From Calditrichota bacterium (GTDB lineage Bacteria; CLD3): a DNA stretch of 64,000 bases. Each line of letters opens with the position of its first letter. Position 1 is the first letter of the stretch. The stretch covers positions 1 through 64,000 of the forward strand of contig QQUF01000029.1 in NCBI GenBank assembly GCA_008501735.1, read 5' to 3'. A program made the translations under genes and the position numbers. Below, piece by piece: positions 37,489 to 47,155 of the stretch. The notes below the pieces were generated by a model. That model was not told where the DNA came from and ran no database searches. It was given only the letters and a program-made list of their open reading frames with translations.

Positions 37489-38967
37489 ATGATTTCTAAA
37501 AGAACCACTGGTTTTTCTTTACTCTTTACTATCGCATTAATCGGTTTTGTAACCGGACTAACATTCAACTTTTCAGAACTTCACTCTGAAACTTCCATAA
37601 CCAAACCAATTGACCTTTCACAGAATCCTGCTGTTAAACAACTTCAAACTTTTAGTGAAGGTTTTGCCGTAATTTCGGAAGCAGTAACTCCAACAGTTGT
37701 TACAATTTTTAGCACAAAAACTGAAAAAGTTCAACAATTCAAATTCAATGACCCACTTTTTGATAGATTTTTTAATCCTCGTCAAATGCCACAAGAGAGA
37801 AAATCACAAGGTTTAGGCTCAGGAGTTGTGGTAAAGTCAGACGGAACGATTTTGACAAACAACCACGTTGTCGAAGGAGCTGACGATTTGCAAGTCAAAC
37901 TTAGCGACGGAAGAACTTTCACAGCAGAAGTTATTGGAAGAGACCCGAAATCTGATGTTGCAGTAATTAAAATTGATGCAGAAAATTTACCAAGCATTTC
38001 ACTTGGTGATTCTGACAAAATGCGAGTTGGTGAATGGGTTCTTGCAATCGGAAATCCTTTTTCAGAAAACCTTAACCACACAGTAACACAAGGAATTGTT
38101 AGTGGAATCGGAAGGTCAGAAGTCGGAATCACTGCTTACGATAATTTTATTCAAACCGATGCAGCGATAAATCCAGGAAATTCTGGTGGAGCTTTAGTGA
38201 ATCTCAAAGGTCAGTTAATCGGGATTAACACAGCAATTCTTTCACGTGGTGGAGGTTTTGCAGGAGTCGGATTTGCAATTCCAATCAACCAAGCAAAAGA
38301 AGTTATGGACGACTTAATTTCACAAGGAAAAGTTGTTAGAGGTTGGCTCGGAGTAACAATTCAAAACGTAACTCCAGAACTCAAAGAAGCTATGGGCTTG
38401 GAAGTTGACAAAGGAATTTTAGTTTCAAGTGTTTTGGCAAACGGTCCTTCTGAAAAAGCAGGTTTGGAATCAGGAGACGTAATTATCGAACTTGACGGAA
38501 AAGATGTTGAAGAACTCAATTCATTAAGAAATAAAATTGCAGGAAAAGACCCAGGCGATGTTGTCAAACTCAAAGTAATTCGCGATGGAAAAGACAAAAC
38601 AGTAAAAGTAAAACTTGGCGAACTTCCTGAAGACATTGCTGAATGGCAACGTACAAAAGGAAAATCAAGCGGAAATTCAGAAGATTTGTTTGGAATGAAA
38701 GTCAAACCCTTCAATGAAGATTTTGCAAAAAAATTCGGACTTGATAAAAGTGAAAAAGGTGTAATCGTAACTTTAGTTCACCCAAATAGTTCAATTTTCT
38801 CAGCAGGAATTCGAGAAGGTGATTTAATCCAAAAAATAGGAAAACAGAAAATTGAGTCGCTCAAAGATTTCAAAAAAGCTACTGAAAATATCTCAAAAGA
38901 TTCTCCAGTTGCTTTTTACATCAAACGTGAATCAGGAAGCCTTTTTCTTGCTGTCAACTTAGGATAA
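37489..38967 (+). CDS. DegP/DegQ (HtrA) serine protease, two PDZ domains
   Basis: LTNNHVVEGAD, DVAVIKID, GNSGGALVNLKGQLIGINTAI. Confidence 0.95.
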   Translation: MISKRTTGFSLLFTIALIGFVTGLTFNFSELHSETSITKPIDLSQNPAVKQLQTFSEGFAVISEAVTPTVVTIFSTKTEKVQQFKFNDPLFDRFFNPRQMPQERKSQGLGSGVVVKSDGTILTNNHVVEGADDLQVKLSDGRTFTAEVIGRDPKSDVAVIKIDAENLPSISLGDSDKMRVGEWVLAIGNPFSENLNHTVTQGIVSGIGRSEVGITAYDNFIQTDAAINPGNSGGALVNLKGQLIGINTAILSRGGGFAGVGFAIPINQAKEVMDDLISQGKVVRGWLGVTIQNVTPELKEAMGLEVDKGILVSSVLANGPSEKAGLESGDVIIELDGKDVEELNSLRNKIAGKDPGDVVKLKVIRDGKDKTVKVKLGELPEDIAEWQRTKGKSSGNSEDLFGMKVKPFNEDFAKKFGLDKSEKGVIVTLVHPNSSIFSAGIREGDLIQKIGKQKIESLKDFKKATENISKDSPVAFYIKRESGSLFLAVNLG

Positions 38968-38993
38968 TGGAAGCATAAACATAGATTCTCGAT

Positions 38994-39028
38994 AAAGCCG
39001 CAGGTTTTGTAACTTGCGGCTTTTTTTG
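38994..39028 (+). terminator. Rho-independent terminator
   Basis: AAAGCCGCAGGTT-TTGT-AACTTGCGGCTTTTTTT. Confidence 0.85.
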
Positions 39029-39117
39029 TGTATTTTTTTCTTTAGACTCTTTTTTTTAGAGAGAAATTGAATTACCTTAAAGCCCTTTTTAAACTAAAAC
39101 TTAAGGAAAATATTTTA

Positions 39118-39597
39118 ATGGATTTAGAAGCAAAGAAAAAAGCTCTAAGAATGATAAATTACGGTCTTTATTTAATGACTTGTAAAGACGGCGAAAAAAT
39201 CGATGCTCGAACAGTAAGTTGGGTTACTCAAATGTCTTTTGAACCGCCACTTGTTACAGTTGGAGTTCACAAAGAAAGCGATATGGTTAACTTGGTCAGA
39301 GACAAAAAATCTTTTGCAATCAGCGTTCTTGGGAATGAACAAAAAGCAATCGGTGGAGCTTTTTTCAAAAATTGTGAAGTCGATGGTAACAAAATCAACG
39401 GTTACGAAACAAAAGAAGGAACAACTGGAAATCCTATTTTTTTAGATACTCCAGGATACTTTGAATGCGAACTTTTTAAAGTCGTTGAAACTGACGGAGA
39501 CCACATTCTCATTCTTGGAAAAGTTGTTGATGCAGGTGTTAACAACGAAATGCCTTCACTCATTCTTAAAGAAACAGGTTGGAATTATGGAGGTTAA
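39118..39597 (+). CDS. Flavin reductase family protein
   Basis: WVTQMSFEPPLVTVGVHKESDMVNLVRDKKSFAISVLG; start moved to MDLEAKK. Confidence 0.85.
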   Translation: MDLEAKKKALRMINYGLYLMTCKDGEKIDARTVSWVTQMSFEPPLVTVGVHKESDMVNLVRDKKSFAISVLGNEQKAIGGAFFKNCEVDGNKINGYETKEGTTGNPIFLDTPGYFECELFKVVETDGDHILILGKVVDAGVNNEMPSLILKETGWNYGG

Positions 39598-39712
39598 CTC
39601 TTCAGTTTCGACTCTGATTTAAAAATTAGAATTTTCATTTTGTAGAAAATTCAAAATCAATTACATTGGCGATTCCATTTGTAAAAATTGAACTTAAGGA
39701 GCATAAATTTCA

Positions 39713-40036
39713 ATGAATACTGTCACAAAAAAAGATGTTACAAGAAGAGTTGCTACAGCACTCAATCAGCCAGTTGTGAATACAGAAAAATTAGTCGATT
39801 CCGTTTTTAACGCTTTAAGAGAAATTCTTTCCGAAGCTAACCCTGAAATAAGAATTGAGATTAGAGACTTTGGTGTCTTTGAAGTCAAAAAGACTAAACC
39901 AAAACCAAAAGCTCGTAATCCTAAAACTGGTGAAATTATCTACGTCGAAGCTAGAAGAAAAACTCACTTTAAAGCTGGTAAAAAATTAAGAGACGTTTTG
40001 AAACAACCACTAGACCAACTTGAGTCAGTAGGTTAA
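39713..40036 (+). CDS. HU/IHF family DNA-binding protein
   Basis: IEIRDFGVFEVKKTKPKPKARNPKTGEIIYVEARRKTHFKAGKKLRD. Confidence 0.92.
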   Translation: MNTVTKKDVTRRVATALNQPVVNTEKLVDSVFNALREILSEANPEIRIEIRDFGVFEVKKTKPKPKARNPKTGEIIYVEARRKTHFKAGKKLRDVLKQPLDQLESVG

Positions 40037-40056
40037 ATCTCTTTTTTTAAAATTTT

Positions 40057-40092
40057 AAAAGCCTTAGACTTGTTTTAGTTTAAGGCTTTTTT
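40057..40092 (+). terminator. Rho-independent terminator
   Basis: AAAAGCCTTAGACT...AGTTTAAGGCTTTTTTT. Confidence 0.75.
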
Positions 40093-40120
40093 TATTCTAC
40101 AAAATTTTGAAAGCCAACCA

Positions 40121-41629
40121 ATGCCTTCCTTCGATAACTCTGACAAGGTTCTTGAATTTTACAGTACTGACGAAAGTATTTTCAAAATCAAACCCAAATT
40201 TGTTTCCATTCCCGAAACTATTGACGAAATTTCAGAAGTCTTAAAATTTGCATCTCAAAATTCTCTGTCTGTTACAACAGTCGGTTCAAAAACTTCAGTT
40301 GCAGGTCAAGGACTCGGAGACGGAATAATTTTAAACACTTCAAAGAACTTCAACAAAATCATTTCCCAAAACGAAAACCAAGTTGTAATTGAACCTGGAG
40401 TAATTTTGGACAATTTGAATGAAAGTTTGTCAAAAGAAAATAAAATTTTCCCTCCAGACCCAGCAAGTTCAAAATGGTGTTCAATCGGTGGAATGATTGC
40501 AAACAACACAAGTGGAGCAAGAGCGATTCGTTACGGAATGACAAAAGATTACGTTGAATCTTTAAAAATTGTGCTTTCCGATGGCTCAATTTGGGACACA
40601 GCTTTTCCGCAAAAAACAAGTTCAGAACTTCAAGAAAAAATCTTAAAAGAATTACCCAAAATAATTAGCCGAAACGAAAAACTCATTCGTTCCAAAATTC
40701 CAAATTCAGCGAAAACTTCTTGTGGCTACGATTTAATTGGTTGCCTTGAAAATCCCGAAAAAATGTTCACACGAATTTTTGTCGGCTCGGAAGGAACTCT
40801 CGGAATTGTTTCAGAAGCGACTCTCAAAATCGTTGAAAAGCCAAAAGTAGACACAGCAATTCTTTTCTACTTTGACGACTTAGAGAAAATGGCTCAAAGC
40901 GTGAAACTCCTTCGCAAATTTGAAACCATTTCTGCTGCCGAGCTTTTAGACAAAACATTTTTAGATTTTGTTGAATCACAAGGAAAGTTAAACTTGCCTA
41001 ATTTTTCAGACAAAACACAAGCCTTGTTAATTGTTGAAGTAACAAGTTCTAGCAAACAGAAACTTGATTTTGAAGTACAAACAATCACCGAAAAAATCGC
41101 TAAGACAAAACTTTCCTACTTTTCAGAAGTGGCAAAAAATGACGAAGAGAAAGCAAGAATTTGGGCTTTAAGGAAATCTGCTTCACCACTTTTGAAAGAA
41201 CGAACTGACTCTTTAAAAAGTGTTAGAGTCATCGAAGACACAGCAGTTAATCCCGAACTTTTACCAAAGTATCTTTTAGGCTTGAGGAAAATTTTCGCAG
41301 AGCTTGAAGTAACAGCAGTTGTTTTTGGTCACGCTGGAGACGGAAACGTTCACATTAATCCATTGCTTGACCCAACAAAATCAGACTTCCGAGAACTTCT
41401 GCTTAACCTTGCCGACAAAGTTTACGCTTGGGTTTTGGAATGTGGTGGAACAATTTCAGGTGAACACGGAGATGGAATTTTGCGTTCGGGTTACGTAAAA
41501 CTCCAATTTGGAGAACTCTTTCCAATTTTTGAAGAAGTAAAAAATCTCTTCGACCCAAAAGGAATTTTAAATTTCGGAAAGATTCTTGGGAAAGAAACTG
41601 CGTTGAAAAACGTAGAGTTTAAGTTTTAG
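40121..41629 (+). CDS. FAD-binding oxidase (GlcD / D-lactate dehydrogenase-like)
   Basis: VVIEPGVILDNLNESL, FPPDPASSKWCSIGGMIANNTSGARAIRYG, GHAGDGNVHINPL, GEHGDGILRSGYV. Confidence 0.93.
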   Translation: MPSFDNSDKVLEFYSTDESIFKIKPKFVSIPETIDEISEVLKFASQNSLSVTTVGSKTSVAGQGLGDGIILNTSKNFNKIISQNENQVVIEPGVILDNLNESLSKENKIFPPDPASSKWCSIGGMIANNTSGARAIRYGMTKDYVESLKIVLSDGSIWDTAFPQKTSSELQEKILKELPKIISRNEKLIRSKIPNSAKTSCGYDLIGCLENPEKMFTRIFVGSEGTLGIVSEATLKIVEKPKVDTAILFYFDDLEKMAQSVKLLRKFETISAAELLDKTFLDFVESQGKLNLPNFSDKTQALLIVEVTSSSKQKLDFEVQTITEKIAKTKLSYFSEVAKNDEEKARIWALRKSASPLLKERTDSLKSVRVIEDTAVNPELLPKYLLGLRKIFAELEVTAVVFGHAGDGNVHINPLLDPTKSDFRELLLNLADKVYAWVLECGGTISGEHGDGILRSGYVKLQFGELFPIFEEVKNLFDPKGILNFGKILGKETALKNVEFKF

Positions 41630-41654
41630 GGGAAGAATTCAGGGGGCAGAAATT
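41629..41654 (+). repeat. Solo copy related to the four-helix-bundle flanking repeat
   Basis: GGGGAAGAATTCAGGGGGCAGAAATT vs minus-strand right flank GGTGAAGAATTCAGTAGGCAGAATTC. Confidence 0.6.
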
Positions 41655-41733
41655 GGGTTGGTACAAATTTTAAAATTTGTAATTCTTTCTTTTTATTCTT
41701 TTTTTCGTGTGTTTCGTGGGCAAAAAATATTTC

Positions 41734-42402
41734 TCAAAAATCCCATTTCTCTAATTCTTCCATTTTTTGTTCAAGGTTTTCGGACGTTGTTTCGGGAAAA
41801 AGAACTTCTCCAAAAACGACTCTAACTTTGCCTTTTGGTATCAAAAATTTATCCCAAGAATTAAGCCTTTTAGGTTTTGAGGAAAAAATCCGAATTGGTA
41901 AAATTGGAATCTTGAGTTTCTCGGAAAGTTCGCAAATCCCTTGTTTTACTTTTTTGTTTGGTCCTGTTGGTCCGTCAGGAGTAATCGCCAAAGGAAAACC
42001 ATTTTGTAAGATTTTGTAACTTTCCTTAAAAGCCGAAAAACCTCCTTTGTGTGAAGACCCTCTTACAATTTGATAATTTAGTTTTTCCATAATTGTAGTT
42101 ACAAGTTCGCCATCAAAACTTTGGCTAACAATTGTGTTCATTCCTCCTCCGCGAAAAGCCCAAATCGGAAATAAAAGTTCAGAATGCCAACAACAAAGTA
42201 AGTAAGGTTCTTTTGGATTCACAAAATTTAGTTCCCAACTTTCACCAAACTTTTTTTCAGTAAAAAGGTTTTCGCCAATTACTTCAACTGACTCAATCCG
42301 AGAAATGATTTTTTTGAAGAAAAATAGCCCGAATTTTTCAACTAATTTTAGAAGAAAAATTTGGGTAAACTTTTGTTTTCTAAAAGAATTACTTGCAGGC
42401 AA
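41734..42402 (-). CDS. DUF374-type lysophospholipid acyltransferase-like protein
   Basis: LLCCWHSELLFPIWAFRG, QIVRGSSHKGGFSAFKE, AITPDGPTGPNKKVKQG. Confidence 0.88.
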   Translation of the reverse strand: MPASNSFRKQKFTQIFLLKLVEKFGLFFFKKIISRIESVEVIGENLFTEKKFGESWELNFVNPKEPYLLCCWHSELLFPIWAFRGGGMNTIVSQSFDGELVTTIMEKLNYQIVRGSSHKGGFSAFKESYKILQNGFPLAITPDGPTGPNKKVKQGICELSEKLKIPILPIRIFSSKPKRLNSWDKFLIPKGKVRVVFGEVLFPETTSENLEQKMEELEKWDF

Positions 42403-42412
42403 AATTTAAAAC

Positions 42413-43093
42413 CTATTTGTCATATTTATAAAAATGATTGTATTTAATCAAAGAGGTTAATTCTTTCCCGTATTTTGCTCCTTGTTCAGAATAATTATCC
42501 AATTTTTTTACTAATTGGTAAGGGTCATTTGTTTGCATTCTTAAAGTCCGGAATCCCTTGAAAAGTTTTCTACTAGCTAAAGTTAAGTAATAATCTCTAA
42601 CAGATTCCTTCAAAGAAGAATATTTTTTTACCCAAATCGTTTTGCCTTTTCGTTTTATATTTGCCGCAATTCTTGGCTCGTTCTCTTCAAATGACCAAGT
42701 ACCAAAGATATTATTCGCTTTCGTAAAAAATCTTGAAGTTCCCCAACCACTTTCCAAAGCAGCTTGTCCCAAAGCAATGCTTTTGGGGTGAGGTTTCAAA
42801 GCCATTAGTAATTCTTTGTTTGTTAAAACTTCGTATTTCTTTTTAAGGAGTGCAATTTTCTCTTTTTTAGTTCCATTTTTAATTGCTTCGGATATTTCAT
42901 TAAATTGTTGGCTAAGTTCCAAAAACACTTCTTCAACTACAGGTTTTACTAAGTAAAGGAATCTTTCTTTTTTTACTTTTATAGACATTTTTGGAGGGAT
43001 TACCTGAGGAGAATATTTTTCAGTAGAAAATGCCAAGGTTGGAAAAATCGAGAAAATTAGAAATATTAAGACGACGTTGCTTAAGAATTTCAT
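42413..43093 (-). CDS. Glucosaminidase domain (Bax-like) protein
   Basis: ALGQAALESGWGTSRFFTKANNIFGTWSFEENEPRI, SLKESVRDYYLTLASRKLFKGFR. Confidence 0.85.
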   Translation of the reverse strand: MKFLSNVVLIFLIFSIFPTLAFSTEKYSPQVIPPKMSIKVKKERFLYLVKPVVEEVFLELSQQFNEISEAIKNGTKKEKIALLKKKYEVLTNKELLMALKPHPKSIALGQAALESGWGTSRFFTKANNIFGTWSFEENEPRIAANIKRKGKTIWVKKYSSLKESVRDYYLTLASRKLFKGFRTLRMQTNDPYQLVKKLDNYSEQGAKYGKELTSLIKYNHFYKYDK

Positions 43094-43262
43094 TTAAAAG
43101 TTCTACTTTGAGTTAGGCAAATTAATTTGTTGCAAGAGGATAATTAATTTTGAAATTTGTAAAATTACGCAACAATTTTTTTTAACTTATGAGATTGTTT
43201 ATTCGTTTTTAACATAAACAATTTATTTTCAATACCTTTCATTAATTGTTTAGGCTTTACCC

Positions 43263-45695
43263 TTGAAATTATTACTAACACTTTGTTTTTTTATTCTTTG
43301 TAGTTCTTGCTCAACATTTTCAAAAAAATCAGCAGAGGATTCTTTTGAAAACATTCAAATCCAAGAAGATAAATTAGAGATTCAGAAACTAAGAGAACTT
43401 GCAACTCTTGCGATTACCTTTGAAGACACACTCTTAGCTCAAGAGAAATACGAAACAGCTTTGCAAATTTTAGCTGAATCCGAGATTAGCTCGGAAGACA
43501 CAACTGCAATAAATTTGATTGCGGAATTTGAGACTTTTAAGTTCAATTACAACATTGAAACTGAAACTACTTACGAGGACATTTCTCACGAGATTTCAGA
43601 TTTCTTAGAGGATTCAACAGCAACGTTATCTCCAATCCCTGATGAGTCTGAATTAGTAGGAAGCGAAATGCCTTTGGTAATTAACTCCAAAGTCTTAAAG
43701 GCGTTAAGCTATTTTACTGAAAGAATTCCTGACAGATTCAGAACTTACTTGGAACGTTCAGGAAAATACGTTCCAATGATGAAAGAAATTTTTGCCGAAG
43801 AAGGTTTGCCAGAGGAATTAGTTTACTTGCCAATCATCGAAAGTGGTTACAAAGTTAAAGCTTACTCTCACGCTCACGCAGCAGGAATTTGGCAATTCAT
43901 TCCCGGAACTGGAAGAGATTACGGTTTGAAAAGAGATTGGTGGATTGATGAAAGAAGAAACCCTGAAAAATCAACTCGTGCTGCTGCAAAATACTTAAAG
44001 AAACTTTACAACCAATTTGGCGATTGGTACTTAGCTCTAGCAGCTTACAATTGTGGTGAAGGAAGAGTTGGAAGACACATCAGAAAGTACGGAACAAATA
44101 ATTTTTGGGGACTTAACAGACTTCCAAAAGAAACAAGAAATTATGTACCAAGTTACATTGCAGCCACTTTAATTGCAAAACACCCTGAGAAATACGGGTT
44201 CAAAGATTTAAACTACGAACAACCTGAACTTTACGAAACAGTTGTTGTTGAGACTTGCACAGATTTGTCGATTTTAGCTAAATGTGCTGGAGTTTCACTT
44301 GACAGATTTCAAGAAATGAATCCTGAGTTCAGAAGATTAAGCACTCCTCCTACCAAAAAGAATTTTCTTGTAAAAGTTCCTTTCGGCAAGAAATGGGATT
44401 TTGAAGACAGTTACGCAAAGATTCCTGCTGACAAAAGAGTGAACTTTTTGGAACATAAAGTAAGAAGTGGCGAAACGCTTTCATCAATTGCAAAAAATTA
44501 TAAAACTTCTGTTAGAATGATTGCTTCGGCAAACAAACTCCGTAACAAAAACAGATTAAAAATTGGGCAAGTTTTAACTATTCCGACAAGTTCAGCAGGT
44601 TCTTATTCAACTTACGAAGGTTATGACGAACCTCAAGATTACGGTTATTCAAAATCAACTTACAAAGTCAGACGAGGCGACACTCTAGGAAAAATTGCTA
44701 AACGAAAGGGAACAACAATTTCCAAGCTCAAAAAATGGAATAACCTCAAAAGTTCAACAATTCGAGTTGGGCAAAAACTAAAAATTTGGTCTAAAAAAAG
44801 TAATTCTTCTTACACCAAAAAAGAGCCTAATTTCCAAGGAACTCACAAAGTAGAAAATGGCGAAAGCCTTTGGTTAATTGCAAGAAAATACGAGACAACT
44901 GTCAACCAAATTAAATCTTGGAACAACCTTAGGAACAACAGCATTAAACCCGGACAACAATTAAAAATTGGAAATGGTAAAAAGAGTTCTTCTAACTCAC
45001 CTTCACAAAATTACTCACTCGAAAATGCTAAAACTCACAAGGTTAGAAATGGCGAAAGTCTTTGGACAATTTCACAAAAATATGGAGTTTCAATTAACCA
45101 AATCAAGTCTTGGAATGGCTTAAGTAGCTCTAACATTAAAATTGGACAAAAACTTAAAATTGGAACAAAAACTCAATCAAAAAATATCACACAAACAAGC
45201 TCTGGTTCTAAAAATTCGATTTCGCACAAAGTTAAAAGTGGCGAGAACCTTTCTGTCATTGCTCAAAAATATGGTGTTTCAGTAGCAGAATTAAAATCGT
45301 GGAATGCTTTGCAAAGTAACAATTTGAAAGTTGGGCAAAAATTAAAGATTGAGACATCAAAAAAATTATCTTCAACAACACAAAGTGGTGAAATTCACAA
45401 AGTAAAAAGCGGTGAGAATCTTTCACTAATTGCACAAAAGTATGGTGTTTCGGTAAAAGATTTGAAAAACTGGAATGGGCTTCCAAACTCAAAACTTAAA
45501 GTCGGGCAAAAACTCAAAGTCTCAGGAAAATCAAACTCGTTTGCAGAACAAAAACTTCACAAAGTTCAAAACGGCGACAGTCTTTGGGTTATCGCAAAAA
45601 GATACGGTGTAAGCATTGGAGAATTGAAAGATTGGAATAATCTTAAAGGTTCAAGTTTGCAGATTGGTCAAGTTTTGAAAGTGAAAAGCTACTAA
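43263..45695 (+). CDS. MltD-like lytic transglycosylase with seven LysM repeats
   Basis: SLT domain ([57 protein letters not shown]) plus seven H/YKV..G(E/D)(S/T/N)L LysM units. Confidence 0.93.
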   Translation: MKLLLTLCFFILCSSCSTFSKKSAEDSFENIQIQEDKLEIQKLRELATLAITFEDTLLAQEKYETALQILAESEISSEDTTAINLIAEFETFKFNYNIETETTYEDISHEISDFLEDSTATLSPIPDESELVGSEMPLVINSKVLKALSYFTERIPDRFRTYLERSGKYVPMMKEIFAEEGLPEELVYLPIIESGYKVKAYSHAHAAGIWQFIPGTGRDYGLKRDWWIDERRNPEKSTRAAAKYLKKLYNQFGDWYLALAAYNCGEGRVGRHIRKYGTNNFWGLNRLPKETRNYVPSYIAATLIAKHPEKYGFKDLNYEQPELYETVVVETCTDLSILAKCAGVSLDRFQEMNPEFRRLSTPPTKKNFLVKVPFGKKWDFEDSYAKIPADKRVNFLEHKVRSGETLSSIAKNYKTSVRMIASANKLRNKNRLKIGQVLTIPTSSAGSYSTYEGYDEPQDYGYSKSTYKVRRGDTLGKIAKRKGTTISKLKKWNNLKSSTIRVGQKLKIWSKKSNSSYTKKEPNFQGTHKVENGESLWLIARKYETTVNQIKSWNNLRNNSIKPGQQLKIGNGKKSSSNSPSQNYSLENAKTHKVRNGESLWTISQKYGVSINQIKSWNGLSSSNIKIGQKLKIGTKTQSKNITQTSSGSKNSISHKVKSGENLSVIAQKYGVSVAELKSWNALQSNNLKVGQKLKIETSKKLSSTTQSGEIHKVKSGENLSLIAQKYGVSVKDLKNWNGLPNSKLKVGQKLKVSGKSNSFAEQKLHKVQNGDSLWVIAKRYGVSIGELKDWNNLKGSSLQIGQVLKVKSY

Positions 45696-46603
45696 ATTTT
45701 TGATTGAATTTTTTCGAGGACTTCGTCTTGTGAAAGTTCGTCAAGGTTCAAAAACTCCATTCCTTTTACCTTTTTAAACCAAGTAACTTGCCTTTTCGCA
45801 AAATTTCTTGTGAATTGTTTCATCAAAACAACTGCTTCGTCAAGCGTCAACTCTCGTTTGAGAAATTGCAAAACTTCTTTGTAGCCGACAGTGTTCAAAA
45901 GTCTCTCAGACTCGCTGAAACCTTCACTCTTCAAATTCTTCACTTCTTCCAAAAAACCTTCGCGAAACATTTCGTCAACTCTGAAATTTATTCTTTCGTA
46001 AAGTTTCTCACGTTCACGAGTAAAACAAAACTGCACGAATTCTAACTCACTTTCTTTTTGCTCCGAAAAGTGCAAACTCAAAGGTTTCCCCGAAACTTCA
46101 AAAACCTCCAAAGCTCTAACAATCCGAATTTCGTCAGTTGGTTTGACAATTTTTGCGTAGTCAGAATCTACATTTTTGAGTTTTTCGTAAAGGCTTTCAA
46201 GACCAAATTTTTCGATTTCACTTCTCAAGTCTGAACGAACTTTTTCATTTCGGAAATCACCTGTAAAAATGCCTTCGGTAAGTGCTTTCACGTAAAGTCC
46301 TGAACCTCCAACGACAAGTGGAATTTTGCCTTTTGCAAATATTTCGTGGATTCTTTCAGTTGCTTCTTTCCCGAATTTCCCTGCACTGTAGTAGTCTTCG
46401 ATTTCTTTGTAGTCAATAAAATGATGTGTGATTTTTGAAAGTTCTTCTTCGGTAGGTTTTGCCGTTCCGATGTCCATTTCTTTGAAAATCTGCCGTGAGT
46501 CTGCTGAAATAATTTCGGCGTTAATTTTCTCTGCAAGTTTTAGGGAAAGTTCGGTTTTCCCAACAGCAGTTGGACCAACAATGACAATAATTTTTCTGGG
46601 CAT
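45692..46603 (-). CDS. miaA: tRNA dimethylallyltransferase
   Basis: [58 protein letters not shown]. Confidence 0.96.
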   Translation of the reverse strand: MPRKIIVIVGPTAVGKTELSLKLAEKINAEIISADSRQIFKEMDIGTAKPTEEELSKITHHFIDYKEIEDYYSAGKFGKEATERIHEIFAKGKIPLVVGGSGLYVKALTEGIFTGDFRNEKVRSDLRSEIEKFGLESLYEKLKNVDSDYAKIVKPTDEIRIVRALEVFEVSGKPLSLHFSEQKESELEFVQFCFTREREKLYERINFRVDEMFREGFLEEVKNLKSEGFSESERLLNTVGYKEVLQFLKRELTLDEAVVLMKQFTRNFAKRQVTWFKKVKGMEFLNLDELSQDEVLEKIQSKI

Positions 46604-47079
46604 TAATGACTAAAAGTGCTAAATCTTGTATTAGAAGGTATTAGACCTTTTGAGGCAGAAAATGAGAAATACGTGTTTTTAGTTGGTCTGTAACCGAATT
46701 CGATTCCGCCAACAAAATCATTTTTCTCAGAATCGCTAAAGTCTTTTTGAAAAGAATTGTAAGGTTGGTTTGCAACTCCGAGAGTAACATTTGCCTGAAA
46801 TTTTTCCGTAAACTTGTAATTCATCGTTGTCATAAAAAGATTTGTTAAAGAACTTCCACCACCAGAAGAAGCAAACGATGAACTTAGTGAATGCGAGAAA
46901 CTGATTTTTTCAGGATTCATAAATTCAATCAAAGATTGTGGAGCTGGTTGGGTGAGCCTTTGAGTAAAAGTGTAATTTTCTGGCTTGTGTTGAGCCAAAC
47001 TCAAAGAGAAAGAAAGTGCCAAAAGCGTGAGTGTTAAATTTAATTTTTTCATTTTTTTAACCTTTGTAAAAATTTCCAC
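46603..47079 (-). CDS. Hypothetical exported protein
   Basis: Signal peptide; beta-rich, barrel-like pattern. Confidence 0.55.
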   Translation of the reverse strand: MEIFTKVKKMKKLNLTLTLLALSFSLSLAQHKPENYTFTQRLTQPAPQSLIEFMNPEKISFSHSLSSSFASSGGGSSLTNLFMTTMNYKFTEKFQANVTLGVANQPYNSFQKDFSDSEKNDFVGGIEFGYRPTKNTYFSFSASKGLIPSNTRFSTFSH

Positions 47080-47155
47080 TTAAAGTGAAACTACAACTCT
47101 AAATTTAATGTTGCATTTTGTTCTTCGCAATTAATTCTTTGTGAAAATTTGAGAA

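Noticed and set aside
44450-45692. Regularly spaced repeats considered as a CRISPR array
   Set aside because: They are degenerate LysM-coding repeats in one long ORF; DNA units are not identical and spacers are coding.
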